Source of the DNA: CBDCME01 sp965218865
Lineage (GTDB): Bacteria > Pseudomonadota > Alphaproteobacteria > JAAXGF01
Assembly (NCBI GenBank): GCA_965218865.1
Contig: CBDCME010000027.1
Location: 62,001-126,000 of the forward strand
DNA: 64,000 bases
Direction: 5' to 3'
Both the position numbers and the translations under genes were made by a program. Positions 52,984-60,871 of this stretch are shown here, piece by piece. Below the pieces are notes generated by a model. That model saw nothing but the letters and a program-made list of their open reading frames with translations, was not told the DNA's origin and searched no databases. Every line of letters begins with the position of its first letter. The first letter of the stretch is position 1.

Positions 52984-53619
52984 ATGGCTGCTCTCGAACC
53001 CCCTCCCGATTGTTCCGTTTGTCCCCGACTCGTTCGCTTTCGAGAAGAAACGCGAACCCAAAACCCCCGCTGGCACAATGCTCCGGTCAACGCATTCGGG
53101 CCCGAAACGGGGCGTTTGCTGATCGTGGGGCTGGCGCCGGGATTGCGCGGCGCAAACCGAACGGGGCGTCCGTTCAGCGGCGATTTTGCCGGTGACCTGC
53201 TTTATCCGACTTTGCAACGTTTCGGGTTCGCCGCCGGGACCTACGCCGCGCGGCGCGACGACGGCCTCCGCCTACGCGATTGCCGCGTCACCAACGCCGT
53301 GCGCTGCGTGCCGCCCAAGAACAAGCCCACATCGACGGAAGTGAACAGCTGCCGCCAATTTCTCGCCGTGGAGATATCGGCCCTCGCCCGTCTGAAGATT
53401 GTTCTCGCACTGGGCCGAATTGCCCACGACACGCTCGTGCGCCTATTCAAGGCCCGGCCCGGAGAAACGCGCTTCCGTCACGGCGTGTTCCACGACCTGG
53501 AGAACGGGCTAACTCTCGCCGACTGCTACCACTGCTCGCGTTACAATACGAACACGGGACGATTGACCGAGGAAATGTTCGCGGCTGTATTCGCCGCCAT
53601 ACGCGAACGCCTGGCTTGA
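52984..53619 (+). CDS. Uracil-DNA glycosylase, family 5 (UDGb)
   Basis: 211 residues. Cysteines CSVCPRL at the N-terminus and CRVTNAVRCVPPKNKP in the middle fit the Fe-S cluster of family 4/5 enzymes. GLAPGLRGANRTGRPFSGDF AG is motif 1, and CYHCSRYNTNTGRLT near the C-terminus is the UDGb motif. It removes uracil and related deaminated bases. It follows the NYN gene by 26 bp. Confidence 0.92.
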   Translation: MAALEPPPDCSVCPRLVRFREETRTQNPRWHNAPVNAFGPETGRLLIVGLAPGLRGANRTGRPFSGDFAGDLLYPTLQRFGFAAGTYAARRDDGLRLRDCRVTNAVRCVPPKNKPTSTEVNSCRQFLAVEISALARLKIVLALGRIAHDTLVRLFKARPGETRFRHGVFHDLENGLTLADCYHCSRYNTNTGRLTEEMFAAVFAAIRERLA

Positions 53620-53804
53620 TCCGGTGTTCCGGTAAATTGAAGCGGACGAAACTGGGTGGAAGGCGCCGACGCCCGCGGACGTATGTGTAAAGATCCGTCA
53701 CCTCGATACATTGGGATTGTATAGAACGCGAAAAACGACTGGAGAGCAGGAAACGACTTCATATACTTCACTTAGCGCCCTCATATACACAAGGCACAAA
53801 CTTA

Positions 53805-54972
53805 TACCAACCGCCCTTAACATTGACTTGTGCGATCCCACGCTCTGAGGCCGATGGACATGATCTTCCAAGGTTGGTCGGTCAGGTTGTTCCAGGCTTG
53901 GCAAGAGGCCTCGACGATGGCTTCATAGGAGTCGAAGACACGATTGGAGAGCCAGTTCTGGCGGAGGTATTGCCAGACATTTTCGGCGGGATTGAGCTCC
54001 GGGGACTTGGGTGGCAAAGGCACGAGGGAGATGTTCTCCGGGATGCCGAGTTTGGCAGTGGTGTGCCATGCGGCTTGGTCGAGCAGCACGACGGCATGTG
54101 CGTTTGGGGCAACGGCCCGGCTGATTTCCTCGAGATGCAGGTCCATGGCTTCAGTATTGGCGCGCGGCATGACCAGCGCCGCGCCCTCACCGCGCTCGGG
54201 GCAGATGGCGCCGAAGAGATACGCCGAAGAGGTCCGTAGGTCCTTGACCTGGCGCGGGCGCGATCCCTTTGGGGCCCACTGGCGCACCAGGCTGTTCTTC
54301 TGGCCGACGCGCATTTCATCTTGAAACCAAACCTCGATGGGCGTGTCCGGTGGCTGTGCCGCTACGATTTTCGCCAAGTGTTCGGGAAAACTTTTTTTTA
54401 AATTCCTCCTGTGCCCCCGCATCCTGGCCGACGTGGCGCGGGCGCGCGGAAATATGCGAGAACCCGAGCGCGGCCAGCAGCTTGCCGACGCTCCGCTCGT
54501 GATAGTCCACGCCGAAGCGCGTTCGGATCAGTTGCTTGAGATCGATGCAGCGCCAGCGCACGACCCCATCCCGTTCGGGATCGGGACCGGCCCCGATAGC
54601 CCGCGAAAGCGCCGCCATTTGCGACGGCGTCAACCGACGCAACGCCCCGTTCGGCTTGCGGTCGATCAGACCGGCCGGACCTCCCGCGTTGAACCGGTGA
54701 ACCCAGTCCCGCAACGTCTGCCGATCCATGCCGCCAATACCCGCCGCGCACGCTCGATCCATCCCATCGTAGATGGCCGCCATCGACAAAAGCCGTCGCG
54801 CCTGGTTCCCATCATCGCTCCGTGCCGCAAGAACACGGACTCTTTCAGCATCAAAGTCGTTTCGCAAAGGAATCGTTGGCATTGAACACACTCCCTTGTT
54901 GCCAACAACCTTGAATCATACAAAACCTAGCGTGTAAACCTTTGCGCGAGTCAAACTCTGGGGCGGTTGGTA
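53805..54972 (-). mobile_element. IS630-family element, copy 6
   Basis: 1168 bp, standard ends, flanked by TTA (53802-53804 and 54973-54975). It lies in the intergenic space between the UDGb gene and the cupredoxin pseudogene. Confidence 0.93.
53817..54891 (-). CDS. IS630 transposase in two frames joined at an A8 run (copy 6)
   Basis: HTH frame 54891-54316 and DDE frame 54422-53817 overlap at the A8 run. Catalytic motifs are intact, with NPAENVWQYL. Small differences from other copies: GQDAGAQEEF and AIGAGPDPE. Confidence 0.75.
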
Positions 54973-55279
54973 TTACCCCTCTTCCCGATGGCGGAAAATG
55001 ATCAAACGTGATACGTGTGTAACAACTCGAACGTGGGGGCGCGAGGGATGACGAAATTCACACAACACACGATTCTATCTTTGGCCTTGTTTATAATCGT
55101 GTTTGTGGTGTTCGCCCCGGATGCATGGGCCAGAACGATCGTTGTCGACGTCACCGGCGACAATTTCACGCCGCGCAAAGTCGAACTGAATCGCGGGGAT
55201 CGGGTTCTGTTCAGAAATTACGGGAGAACGATGCATTCCATCCACCTCGTCGGTCACGTTCATCGCTTCGGAGAAGCAC

Positions 55280-56741
55280 GGCGATGTCCCATGCTCTGTT
55301 GAAAAAGGCGAGGCAGGCATGGTTGGGCTTCGAGGCTAGGCGGCCTCTTTGATGGTTTCAATGGCGCTTTTCGCTTTTGCCTTTTTCACGTGATCCTCGA
55401 GGGCAGCTCTGAGGATGGGGAGTTGCCGGTAGGCCTTGAGGCGACGGAGGTCTTTTGGGCTTCCAGGAGGCCGGCGGCGGTCCATCGCAAGGCCATCTCG
55501 GCGTTGCGCCAGCGCTTGACATTGTGCTGCACCATCCTGACCGTTCCCAAGGCATTCTCGATGGCGTTGGTGCAGGCCAAGGAGCGCCTGAGCTTGGGCG
55601 GCAGGCCCAAGCGGATCACGGTGAGGATCTCATCCAGGCCCTCCAGGATGGAAGCCGAAACGCCGGGGGCCTCGGTCTCCAGGCGGCGCGCCAGGTTCTT
55701 CATGAGGCGTTCGGCTTTCTCGGCATCGTCTTGGTCCCAGGCTTGCCTGAGCGCCTTCTTGACGCCGGCATGAAGGCTTTCGTCGAGGCGCTCGATGATG
55801 TTGCGGCCCTTGTGGACCTGGCAGCGCTGGAGGGCGGCCACCGGCCCGAAGGTCCGCTTGATCGCCTTGGAGAGCGCCTTGGCGCCGTCGACGATGAAGA
55901 GCCGGGGCACTTCCGGGTCGAGGCCGCGGGCGGTCAGGTTGTCGAGCAGCGCCTGCACCGTGGCGGCATTCTCCGTGGCACCTTCGGCCAGGCCTAGAAC
56001 ATGCTTCTCGCCCGCGCCGTCGATGCCAATAGCTGCCAGCAACACGTGATCGCCGACGTGCAGCCCGTCGATCTGGATGACCAGGAGATCGAGATCCGAA
56101 AGGTCGCTGGCCAGGAAGGCCTTCAGCTTCTTGCGCGTCATGGCCACGAAGCGCCGCGAGACCGCGGACTTCGAGGTCGCATCGCCCGCGCGTGCCGGCA
56201 AGTCGCCGCTGGCCTCGCCGGGCAGGCGCACGGCGCGCGCGTACTTGCGGGTCGAAACCGTAAGCAGCATGATGTTCATCGCCCAGGACTGCAAAAGCGC
56301 CGGGTCCGAGAGCAACTCCCAGCTCGGCAAGCTCATCTCCTTGCCCGCAAGATCGCGCACCCGCGGGCGCGTCAGCTTCACCTTGCCCCCGTGATAGGCA
56401 ATCTCGCTCTGGGTTGTCCCCCAGCGATGGCCCTGCCGCTCGGCCGTGCGGGCGTGGCGCGCTCCGCAGAGCACCTCGCTATCCTCGTCCAGCATCTCGC
56501 CCAGGGTCTCCACCCCGGCCAACAGGCAAAAGCGATCCACGCTCATGCGCAGATCATCAAAAGCCTCCGGCAAGGCCGGCGGCAACAGCGGAAGCGGGAT
56601 CTCCAACAGTTTCGAAAGGCGGCTGTTCCGTGTAGTCTTGGTCATGGCGTCGTTCTCCTTGATGGATTCAACACCCAGAGCCTAACGGTTCCAGGCGAAT
56701 GACGCCTACCTCACTTTTTCAACATCAGCCGGGACATTGCC
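55280..56741 (-). mobile_element. IS256-family element, copy 2
   Basis: 1462 bp, the same length and ends as copy 1. Flanks are AGAAGCAC and TGAAGCAC (55272-55279, 56742-56749), an 8-bp duplication with one mismatch. Same orientation as copy 1, about 14.7 kb away. Confidence 0.92.
55386..56645 (-). CDS. IS256-family transposase (copy 2)
   Basis: 419 residues, differing from copy 1 only at residue 16 (Glu) in the comparison made by eye. All DDE motifs are intact: QIDGLHVGD, FIVDGAKAL and TNAIENALG. A potentially active element. Confidence 0.96.
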   Translation of the reverse strand: MTKTTRNSRLSKLLEIPLPLLPPALPEAFDDLRMSVDRFCLLAGVETLGEMLDEDSEVLCGARHARTAERQGHRWGTTQSEIAYHGGKVKLTRPRVRDLAGKEMSLPSWELLSDPALLQSWAMNIMLLTVSTRKYARAVRLPGEASGDLPARAGDATSKSAVSRRFVAMTRKKLKAFLASDLSDLDLLVIQIDGLHVGDHVLLAAIGIDGAGEKHVLGLAEGATENAATVQALLDNLTARGLDPEVPRLFIVDGAKALSKAIKRTFGPVAALQRCQVHKGRNIIERLDESLHAGVKKALRQAWDQDDAEKAERLMKNLARRLETEAPGVSASILEGLDEILTVIRLGLPPKLRRSLACTNAIENALGTVRMVQHNVKRWRNAEMALRWTAAGLLEAQKTSVASRPTGNSPSSELPSRIT

Positions 56742-56875
56742 TGAAGCACTACGTACATGATCAACTCATTTATCCGAAAACCAACTACATCATAACCGTG
56801 GACGAGGATTTGACTCCGGGAATTTACAATCTCGGTTGCGGCCTTCATAAGAGAACGTAATAAGTAGATCGGGGC

Positions 56876-56903
56876 TTGACACGGGGATTCCTGATGGTAT
56901 GAT
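56876..56903 (+). promoter_or_regulatory. Consensus promoter at the IS1595 left end
   Basis: TTGACA (56876-56881) and TATGAT (56898-56903) are separated by 16 bp, close to the sigma-70 consensus. The -35 box starts inside the inverted repeat. A GGAGG at 56912-56916 then precedes the ATG at 56924, so both element genes are probably expressed from here. Confidence 0.75.
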
Positions 56904-56923
56904 CGGTTCATGGAGGCAAGATC

Positions 56924-57805
56924 ATGAACCTTTTCGGAATGTTCACCAGATACCCGACACATGAGTTGTGCATCGAACATCTTGAGGATGTGCGCTGGCA
57001 TGGCAACGCTCATTGCCCGCTGTGTGGCGGATCGCACGTGGCCCGCAAGCAAGAGCGCCATCGCATAGGACGCTGGAACTGCCATGATTGCGGGTCCAGC
57101 TTCAACGCACTCTCCGGCACGATTTTCGAACAAACCAAAATCCCCCTTCAAAAGTGGTTCCTCGGCATCGCCTTGATGGTGAACGCTAAAAAGAGCCTGT
57201 CAAGCCACCAACTGGCGCGCGACCTCGACTTGAATCAAAAGTCAGCTTGGTACATGCAACAGCGCATCCGCTCCGAAATGGCGTCGAAACAAGGGTCAAT
57301 CATGCTTCAGGGTATCATTGAAGCGGACGAAACCTACGTCGGCGGAAAGCCCCGCAAGGGCAATCGGCGCGACGATGACGGCCCAGGCGCACCCCGTGGC
57401 CGCGCGACCCGCAAGACTCCGGTCATCGGCGCTGTCGAGCGTGGCGGAAATGTCATCGCCCGCGTTGCCGACGATTTGAGCGGCAAGGGCATCGTCCGGT
57501 TTCTCAAGGACACTGTTGACCCGCTGGGATCGCTACTGATTACCGACGAATACAAGGGCTACAACGCCGGTTCCAAGCGCATGAACCATGCGGTTATCAA
57601 TCACAGTGTTTCCTACGCCGAAGGCGACACCCACACCAACACGATTGAGGGCTTTTGGTCTCTGCTAAAACGAGCATGGTACGGATCACACCATCATTAT
57701 AGTACGCATTGGACGCCGCTTTTCGTCGCCGAGGCATCATGGAAATACAACCGCCGGAAAGACGAAGACGCTTTTGGCACATTCCTTCGCGGATGTTTCG
57801 CGTGA
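56924..57805 (+). CDS. IS1595-family transposase (ISXO2-like DDE)
   Basis: 293 residues. An N-terminal zinc ribbon (CPLCGG and CHDCGS) precedes the DDE domain: IEADETYVGGKPRKGNRRDD, LLITDEYKGYNAGSKRMNHA and THTNTIEGFWSLLKRAWYGS HHHYS. WKYNRR closes the domain. All are standard for ISXO2-like transposases. The ORF is intact. Its last 13 bases overlap the start of the methyltransferase gene, so they are translationally coupled. Confidence 0.94.
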   Translation: MNLFGMFTRYPTHELCIEHLEDVRWHGNAHCPLCGGSHVARKQERHRIGRWNCHDCGSSFNALSGTIFEQTKIPLQKWFLGIALMVNAKKSLSSHQLARDLDLNQKSAWYMQQRIRSEMASKQGSIMLQGIIEADETYVGGKPRKGNRRDDDGPGAPRGRATRKTPVIGAVERGGNVIARVADDLSGKGIVRFLKDTVDPLGSLLITDEYKGYNAGSKRMNHAVINHSVSYAEGDTHTNTIEGFWSLLKRAWYGSHHHYSTHWTPLFVAEASWKYNRRKDEDAFGTFLRGCFA

Positions 57806-59259
57806 ACCACCTTTTCTATGGCGATTGCCTTGCGATCATGCGCGACTGCATGAAGCTGGGAAGCGTGGACCTGATCTATCTCGATCCGCCCTTCAACTCG
57901 AACCGCGATTACAACAACATTTACAAGGATGAAACAGGCCGCCCACTACCGGATCAGGTTGAGGGATTCGATGATATGTGGAAGGACTTGAACAATGAGC
58001 GCGAGGAAGCATTGCGCACCATGCCGGTTCTCATGCGGGAAAGTGGCATTGATGACAAGGTGGTAGAGTTTTGGCGGTTATGGATGAATGCCTTGCGCAA
58101 GGTTCAGCCCAACTTGCTCTCATATCTATTCTATATGACTGAGAGACTCCTTCCCATGCGCGGCATTTTAAAACCTACAGGCTCAATCTATCTGCACTGC
58201 GATCCAACCGCGAGCCACTACATCAAAATAATAATGGACGGAATTTTTGGGCACAGGAATTTCAGAAACGAAATTGTTTGGTGTTATAGGGGCGCGGGAT
58301 ACCCAAAAAAGGATTTCGGAAAGAAACACGACACAATATTAAGATATTCGAATGGTAAAAGATATGTGTTCAACGTAGATGATGTGAGAATGCAGTACGC
58401 ACAGGCCACAAAGGAGAGGTTCAAACATCAGATAGGTAATGTCCGTGGTGGGCGTGACTATGGACAACAGGCATTACACGAGAAAGGTAAACACCCCGAG
58501 GATTGGTGGCAGATCCAGCCTATTGCTCCTTCGTCTAAAGAACGCTTGGGATACACCACGCAAAAACCCCTCCCATTGCTTGACCGCATCATCAAGGCCA
58601 GCTCGAACAAAGGCGACGTGGTGTTCGACCCCTTTTGCGGGTGCGCCACAACGCTTGAGGCCGCGCACAAACTGGGCCGCAAGTGGATCGGAATTGATAG
58701 AACGATTCACGCGATCAAACGCGTCGCCTCAATCCGGCTTAGAGACCGCTTGGGACTCGTTGACGGGATTGATTTCGAAATCAAGGGAGTGCCAAACAAT
58801 CGCGAAGGCGCACAAGACCTGTGGAAGCGCGATCCATTCGACTTTCAACAATGGGCCATTGAGACGGTTGACGGCTTTGCTACCACGAAACGGACTGGCG
58901 ACGGCGGCATAGACGGGCGCTTGTATTTCGACCACCCGGATCATAAGGACTTTCAGAGCATGGCTATTGAGGTAAAGGGCGGCAAGAATGTCGGAATCGG
59001 AGTCGTGCGGCAACTGGCGGGCGTTCTAGAAAGCGACGATGCCCTTATGGCTGGTTTGATCGTCCTGGAGCCTCTTGGGGACCGCAGGCAGGACAACTTT
59101 CGCAGTTTCATGGTACGAGTTGGAGACCTCGACGTGCGGGGCGTAAAGTACGCCAGAATGCAGGTATTGACCGTCGATGAAATCCTGGCTGGTAAACGGT
59201 TCCTAACGCCCGGCCCGGTAGGACGAGCTCTCGTCGCGCCGTCCTTGCCGCTGGGCTAA
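57793..59259 (+). CDS. DNA methyltransferase fused to Mrr-like PD-(D/E)XK endonuclease
   Basis: 488 residues from ATG 57793 (a GTG at 57802 would give a GTGA overlap instead). The order is beta-class: motif IV DPPFNSNRDY (31-40) first, then TQKPLPLLDRIIKASSNKGD and motif I VVFDPFCGCATTLEAAHKLG (from 277). DPPF suggests N6-adenine or N4-cytosine methylation. From about 345 comes a restriction-like domain: FQQWAIETVDGFATTKRTGD, GGIDGRLYF, and AIEVKGGKNVGIGVVRQLAG, giving D374/E393-V-K395 of the Mrr type. It could be a single-chain restriction-modification enzyme or a methyltransferase with a regulatory nuclease domain. It rides on the IS1595 element. Confidence 0.85.
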   Translation: MFRVNHLFYGDCLAIMRDCMKLGSVDLIYLDPPFNSNRDYNNIYKDETGRPLPDQVEGFDDMWKDLNNEREEALRTMPVLMRESGIDDKVVEFWRLWMNALRKVQPNLLSYLFYMTERLLPMRGILKPTGSIYLHCDPTASHYIKIIMDGIFGHRNFRNEIVWCYRGAGYPKKDFGKKHDTILRYSNGKRYVFNVDDVRMQYAQATKERFKHQIGNVRGGRDYGQQALHEKGKHPEDWWQIQPIAPSSKERLGYTTQKPLPLLDRIIKASSNKGDVVFDPFCGCATTLEAAHKLGRKWIGIDRTIHAIKRVASIRLRDRLGLVDGIDFEIKGVPNNREGAQDLWKRDPFDFQQWAIETVDGFATTKRTGDGGIDGRLYFDHPDHKDFQSMAIEVKGGKNVGIGVVRQLAGVLESDDALMAGLIVLEPLGDRRQDNFRSFMVRVGDLDVRGVKYARMQVLTVDEILAGKRFLTPGPVGRALVAPSLPLG

Positions 59260-59391
59260 AAGGGGGACAGAAGCCCCGATCTACTCATTGCGTAAGAGAA
59301 TGCGGGCAACGCTGGTGATCAAGCAATAGGTGCCGTATGTCATGTCGTCGAGGACGCGTCTCGCGGCGCGGCGGACGCTTAAGACACGTGT

Positions 59392-59865
59392 TCATGCATC
59401 CGATCGCAGCAATCTTTCTTTTTGACGTTTCCAGTCGCGTTCCTTGATGGTCGCGCGTTTGTCGTATTGTCGCTTGCCGCGGGCGACCCCGAGGTTAATC
59501 TTGGCCAAGCCCCGGTCGCTAAAATAAATCGATAACGCAACCAAAGTGTATCCCTGGCGCTGAACGGCTCCGATCAGGCGCGCCATCTCCCGTTTGCGCA
59601 ACAACAGTTTTCGCGCCCGCAGCGGTTCATGGTTCTGCCGGTTGCCGCCTTCATACTCAGCGATATGCGCGTTTAAAAGATAGATTTCTCCATTTTTTTC
59701 GCTCGCGTAGGCGTCGGAAATGTTTGCTCGGCCGGCGCGCAGAGATTTCACCTCGGTGCCGGTTAGGACGATCCCGGCCTGATAGGTTTCTTCGATAAAG
59801 TAATCGTGCCGTGCCTTACGGTTTTGCGCCGCGATGCGCCCCGGCACTGGCTCTCGCCGATTCAT
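59392..59865 (-). CDS. smpB: SsrA-binding protein
   Basis: 157 residues. AAQNRKARHDYFIEETYQAG IVLTGTEVKSLRAGRANISD AY is the SmpB signature, and GLAKINLGVARGKRQYDKRA TIKERDWKRQKERL is the tail that enters the decoding centre. Partner of tmRNA in ribosome rescue. It lies 9 bp downstream of dapA, a conserved pair. Confidence 0.97.
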   Translation of the reverse strand: MNRREPVPGRIAAQNRKARHDYFIEETYQAGIVLTGTEVKSLRAGRANISDAYASEKNGEIYLLNAHIAEYEGGNRQNHEPLRARKLLLRKREMARLIGAVQRQGYTLVALSIYFSDRGLAKINLGVARGKRQYDKRATIKERDWKRQKERLLRSDA

Positions 59866-59874
59866 GTGATGGCG

Positions 59875-60750
59875 TCACGACAGCACGCCGACGGCTCGCA
59901 TGACGTCAGCGATGCGTTTCTTCGTCGCGGGTCGTGGCTCAACAAGGGGAAGTCGGACATCGGGGCCGAGTCGCCCCATCAGGCTGGCGGCGAATTTCGC
60001 CGGGGCCGGGCTGGTCTCGGCAAACAACGCCGTGTGCAACGGCATCAAACGCTCGTGAATCGCCAAGGCTTCCTCATAATTTCCCGTGCCCCAAGCATCG
60101 TGCAGGGCCGCGCACGACCCCGGAGCAATGTTCGCGGTCACTGAAATACAGCCATGACCACCGTGGACCAAGAGGTTCAAGACCGCCGCGTCCTCGCCCG
60201 ATAGGAGAATGAAATCGGACCCGGCGGCGAGCCGGATTTGCAGAGGGCGCAATACCTCACCGGTTGATTCCTTGACCCCGACGATATTGGGGAGCTTGGA
60301 CAAATTCGTCATTGTTTCGACGCTCATGTCGACGACGCTGCGGCCTGGAATATTGTAAATTATTATGGGAATGTCCACGGCGTCGTGAATTTTCTTGTAA
60401 TGTTGATAGAGACCCTCCTGGGTCGGCTTGTTATAGTAGGGAGTCACGATCAAGGCGCCATCGGCGCCCGATTCCTTGGCGTGTCGAGTCAGAGTGATGG
60501 CCTCGTCCGTGGCGTTGGAGCCGGTACCGGCCAGAACCGGAACTCGGCCCCTGGCGACCTCGATGCACAGTTCGACAACACGCCGATGCTCCGCATGACT
60601 CAAGGTGGGTGATTCGCCGGTGGTGCCGCAGGGTACGACACCCTGGGTGCCTTCACTTATCTGCCAATCGATAAAGGACTGAAAAGCCGCCTCGTCGACC
60701 GCTCCGTCGCGGAACGGCGTCAACAACGCGGCAAACGATCCCCTGAACAT
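59875..60750 (-). CDS. dapA: 4-hydroxy-tetrahydrodipicolinate synthase
   Basis: 291 residues, ATG 60750 preceded by GAGGAGACGAGACG. GTTGESPTLSHAEH, VTPYYNKPTQEGLYQHYKKI, YNIPGRSVVDM and IVGVKESTGEV (Schiff-base Lys) are diagnostic. First step of the lysine/diaminopimelate branch. The slt gene diverges on the other side. Confidence 0.97.
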   Translation of the reverse strand: MFRGSFAALLTPFRDGAVDEAAFQSFIDWQISEGTQGVVPCGTTGESPTLSHAEHRRVVELCIEVARGRVPVLAGTGSNATDEAITLTRHAKESGADGALIVTPYYNKPTQEGLYQHYKKIHDAVDIPIIIYNIPGRSVVDMSVETMTNLSKLPNIVGVKESTGEVLRPLQIRLAAGSDFILLSGEDAAVLNLLVHGGHGCISVTANIAPGSCAALHDAWGTGNYEEALAIHERLMPLHTALFAETSPAPAKFAASLMGRLGPDVRLPLVEPRPATKKRIADVMRAVGVLS

Positions 60751-60871
60751 CGTCTCGTCTCCTCGCGTCGGAGGCTCGTGCGGGGGCGAAGATAGTCTGG
60801 CTATCTTTCCGCCGCAAGCGACGCTCGCTTGTTGAGCATGGTTAACTCGGGTTTAATGAGTACGGTCGAAA

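Larger units (their letters stand above)
55048..56860 (+). pseudogene. Cupredoxin-domain protein gene split by IS256 copy 2
   Basis: The 5' part (55048-55279) encodes a signal peptide (TKFTQHTILSLALFIIVFVV, APDAWAR) and TIVVDVTGDNFTPRKVELNR GDRVLFRNYGRTMHSIHLVG, a plastocyanin-like start with a ligand His. After the IS, KHYVHDQLIYPKTNYIITVD EDLTPGIYNLGCGLHKRT ends at 56860 with the Cys and His of a type 1 copper site. The halves are not in the same frame when the IS is removed, so a second lesion is present near the insertion. Probably a periplasmic electron carrier, now inactive. Confidence 0.85.
56863..59285 (+). mobile_element. IS1595-type transposon with methyltransferase-nuclease passenger
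   Basis: Left end AGTAGATCGGGGCTT at 56863-56877 and its exact complement AAGCCCCGATCTACT at 59271-59285 bound a 2423-bp unit that contains just two genes, a transposase and a DNA methyltransferase-endonuclease. No clear 8-bp target duplication is seen, so the outer limits could be off by a few bases. IS1595-family elements with passenger genes are known; a fused restriction-modification passenger is notable. Confidence 0.8.
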
